From Chlorogloeopsis fritschii (GTDB lineage Bacteria > Cyanobacteriota > Cyanobacteriia > Cyanobacteriales > Nostocaceae), in the NCBI RefSeq assembly GCF_043099315.1, contig NZ_CP170746.1: 64,000 nt of DNA, one strand, 5' to 3'. The notes beneath the pieces are model-generated. The model had not been told where the DNA came from. It worked only from the letters and a program-made list of their open reading frames with translations, and searched no databases. The stretch's first letter is position 1, and each line of letters opens with the position of its first letter. Positions 63,512 through 64,000 of this stretch are shown here, in pieces. A program made the translations under genes and the position numbers.

Positions 63512-64000
63512 ATGCTTTTCCGTACACCTGTAATTAATCAGTCTCGTTTATCAAGAACAGCTTCAGTATTAGTTTTGGCAATTAGCTTGGCAGCTTGTGG
63601 TGGTGAAAACAATACTGCTACTAACGATGCATCTCCTAATACTGCTACTGATGCTACTGCCTCTAGCCCAGGAAAACTGGATCTCGGTGGAAATGTACGG
63701 TTAACTGGGGCTGGAGCCTCTTTCCCCGCGCCACTGTATCAAACTTGGTTCCAAAACTTGAACAAGAAATATCCAAATCTTCAAGTGAGCTATCAATCAG
63801 TTGGTAGTGGTGCTGGTGTTGAGCAATTTACCAAAGGTACCGTGGATTTTGGTGCTAGCGATGTGGCAATGAAGGACGACGAAATCCAAAAAGTGCCACA
63901 GGATAAAGGTGTACTACTGTTACCAATGACTGCTGGTACTATTGTGCTGGCATATAATCTGCCTGGTGTTGAGCAGTTACAGCTACCAAGAGCAGTCTAC
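63512..64000 (+). CDS. pstS: Phosphate ABC transporter substrate-binding protein PstS (runs off the right edge)
   Basis: 163 residues are visible from ATG 63512. A lipoprotein signal ends in the lipobox SLAACGG, followed by an Asn/Thr/Ala/Ser linker. The phosphate-binding fold begins with LTGAGASFPAPLYQTW; SVGSGAGVEQF and DFGASDVAM are further ligand-loop blocks. It captures phosphate in the periplasm for the PstCAB importer, whose genes may follow beyond the edge. A Pho box lies just upstream. The C-terminal half is not in the window. Confidence 0.95.
   Translation, partial: MLFRTPVINQSRLSRTASVLVLAISLAACGGENNTATNDASPNTATDATASSPGKLDLGGNVRLTGAGASFPAPLYQTWFQNLNKKYPNLQVSYQSVGSGAGVEQFTKGTVDFGASDVAMKDDEIQKVPQDKGVLLLPMTAGTIVLAYNLPGVEQLQLPRAVY

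Noticed and set aside
1..64000. tRNA, rRNA, tmRNA, CRISPR arrays, insertion-sequence transposases
   Set aside because: Looked for T-arm patterns, regularly spaced repeats and DDE or HUH transposase motifs in spacers; none was convincing by eye. A dedicated RNA search could still find small RNAs.

Overview
The window comes from a cyanobacterium, most likely a filamentous, Nostocales-type one. The octamer GCGATCGC (HIP1) is scattered through genes and spacers on both strands. There is an allophycocyanin alpha-B gene (apcD), a groESL operon with both a CIRCE and a K-box, a Pho box of CTTAACC repeats before pstS, several proteins typical of cyanobacteria (DUF3038/DUF4335 pair, FHA-penicillin-binding protein fusion, stand-alone Mo-nitrogenase C-terminal domain), and many AT-rich 6-7 bp tandem repeats at gene borders. 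I saw no rRNA, tRNA or CRISPR array. The species cannot be named from this sequence.

Layout. 1-3.3 kb: the N-terminal part of an aldehyde dehydrogenase, a receiver-histidine kinase, a decayed HEPN/MNT toxin-antitoxin operon, and an intact VapBC-type pair lying between two copies of a 71-bp direct repeat. 3.3-6.7 kb: urease operon ureDABC. 6.8-12.6 kb: GntR regulator, dienelactone hydrolase, S1-domain protein, Mo-nitrogenase C-terminal protein, ion transporter, TPR protein. 12.9-21.6 kb: rnj, dapA and asd on the minus strand, facing away from tig, clpP and clpX on the plus strand. 21.6-27.3 kb: hydrolase, methyltransferase, hicBA toxin-antitoxin pair, a DUF4351 fragment, groESL, and a frameshifted ferredoxin-like pseudogene.

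27.5-40.0 kb is the most notable region: a complete chemosensory gene set on the minus strand (CheW, CheR-TPR, two methyl-accepting proteins, CheW, CheA-REC, CheB). Its proteins resemble the Pseudomonas Wsp surface-sensing system gene by gene (WspB, C, A, A, D, E, F). The next gene carries a receiver domain that reads like the WspR receiver, but it is joined to a histidine kinase instead of the GGDEF diguanylate cyclase of WspR. A NarL/LuxR-type response regulator lies tail to tail with it. My inference is that a Wsp-type signal is passed here into a second phosphorelay, possibly to transcription, rather than directly into cyclic-di-GMP.

40-64 kb is mostly housekeeping: an M28 peptidase remnant, APC permease, asnS, small cyanobacterial proteins, an RsbW-like anti-sigma kinase, rlmD, apcD, purL, purF, an oligopeptide-type ABC permease, apt, the DUF3038/DUF4335 pair, FHA-PBP1, a secreted Pro/Thr-rich protein, lspA, bioY, and the start of pstS at the right edge. 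Two non-coding stretches stand out: about 1.27 kb between apcD and purL with a perfect CRP-type palindrome, and 813 bp before tig.
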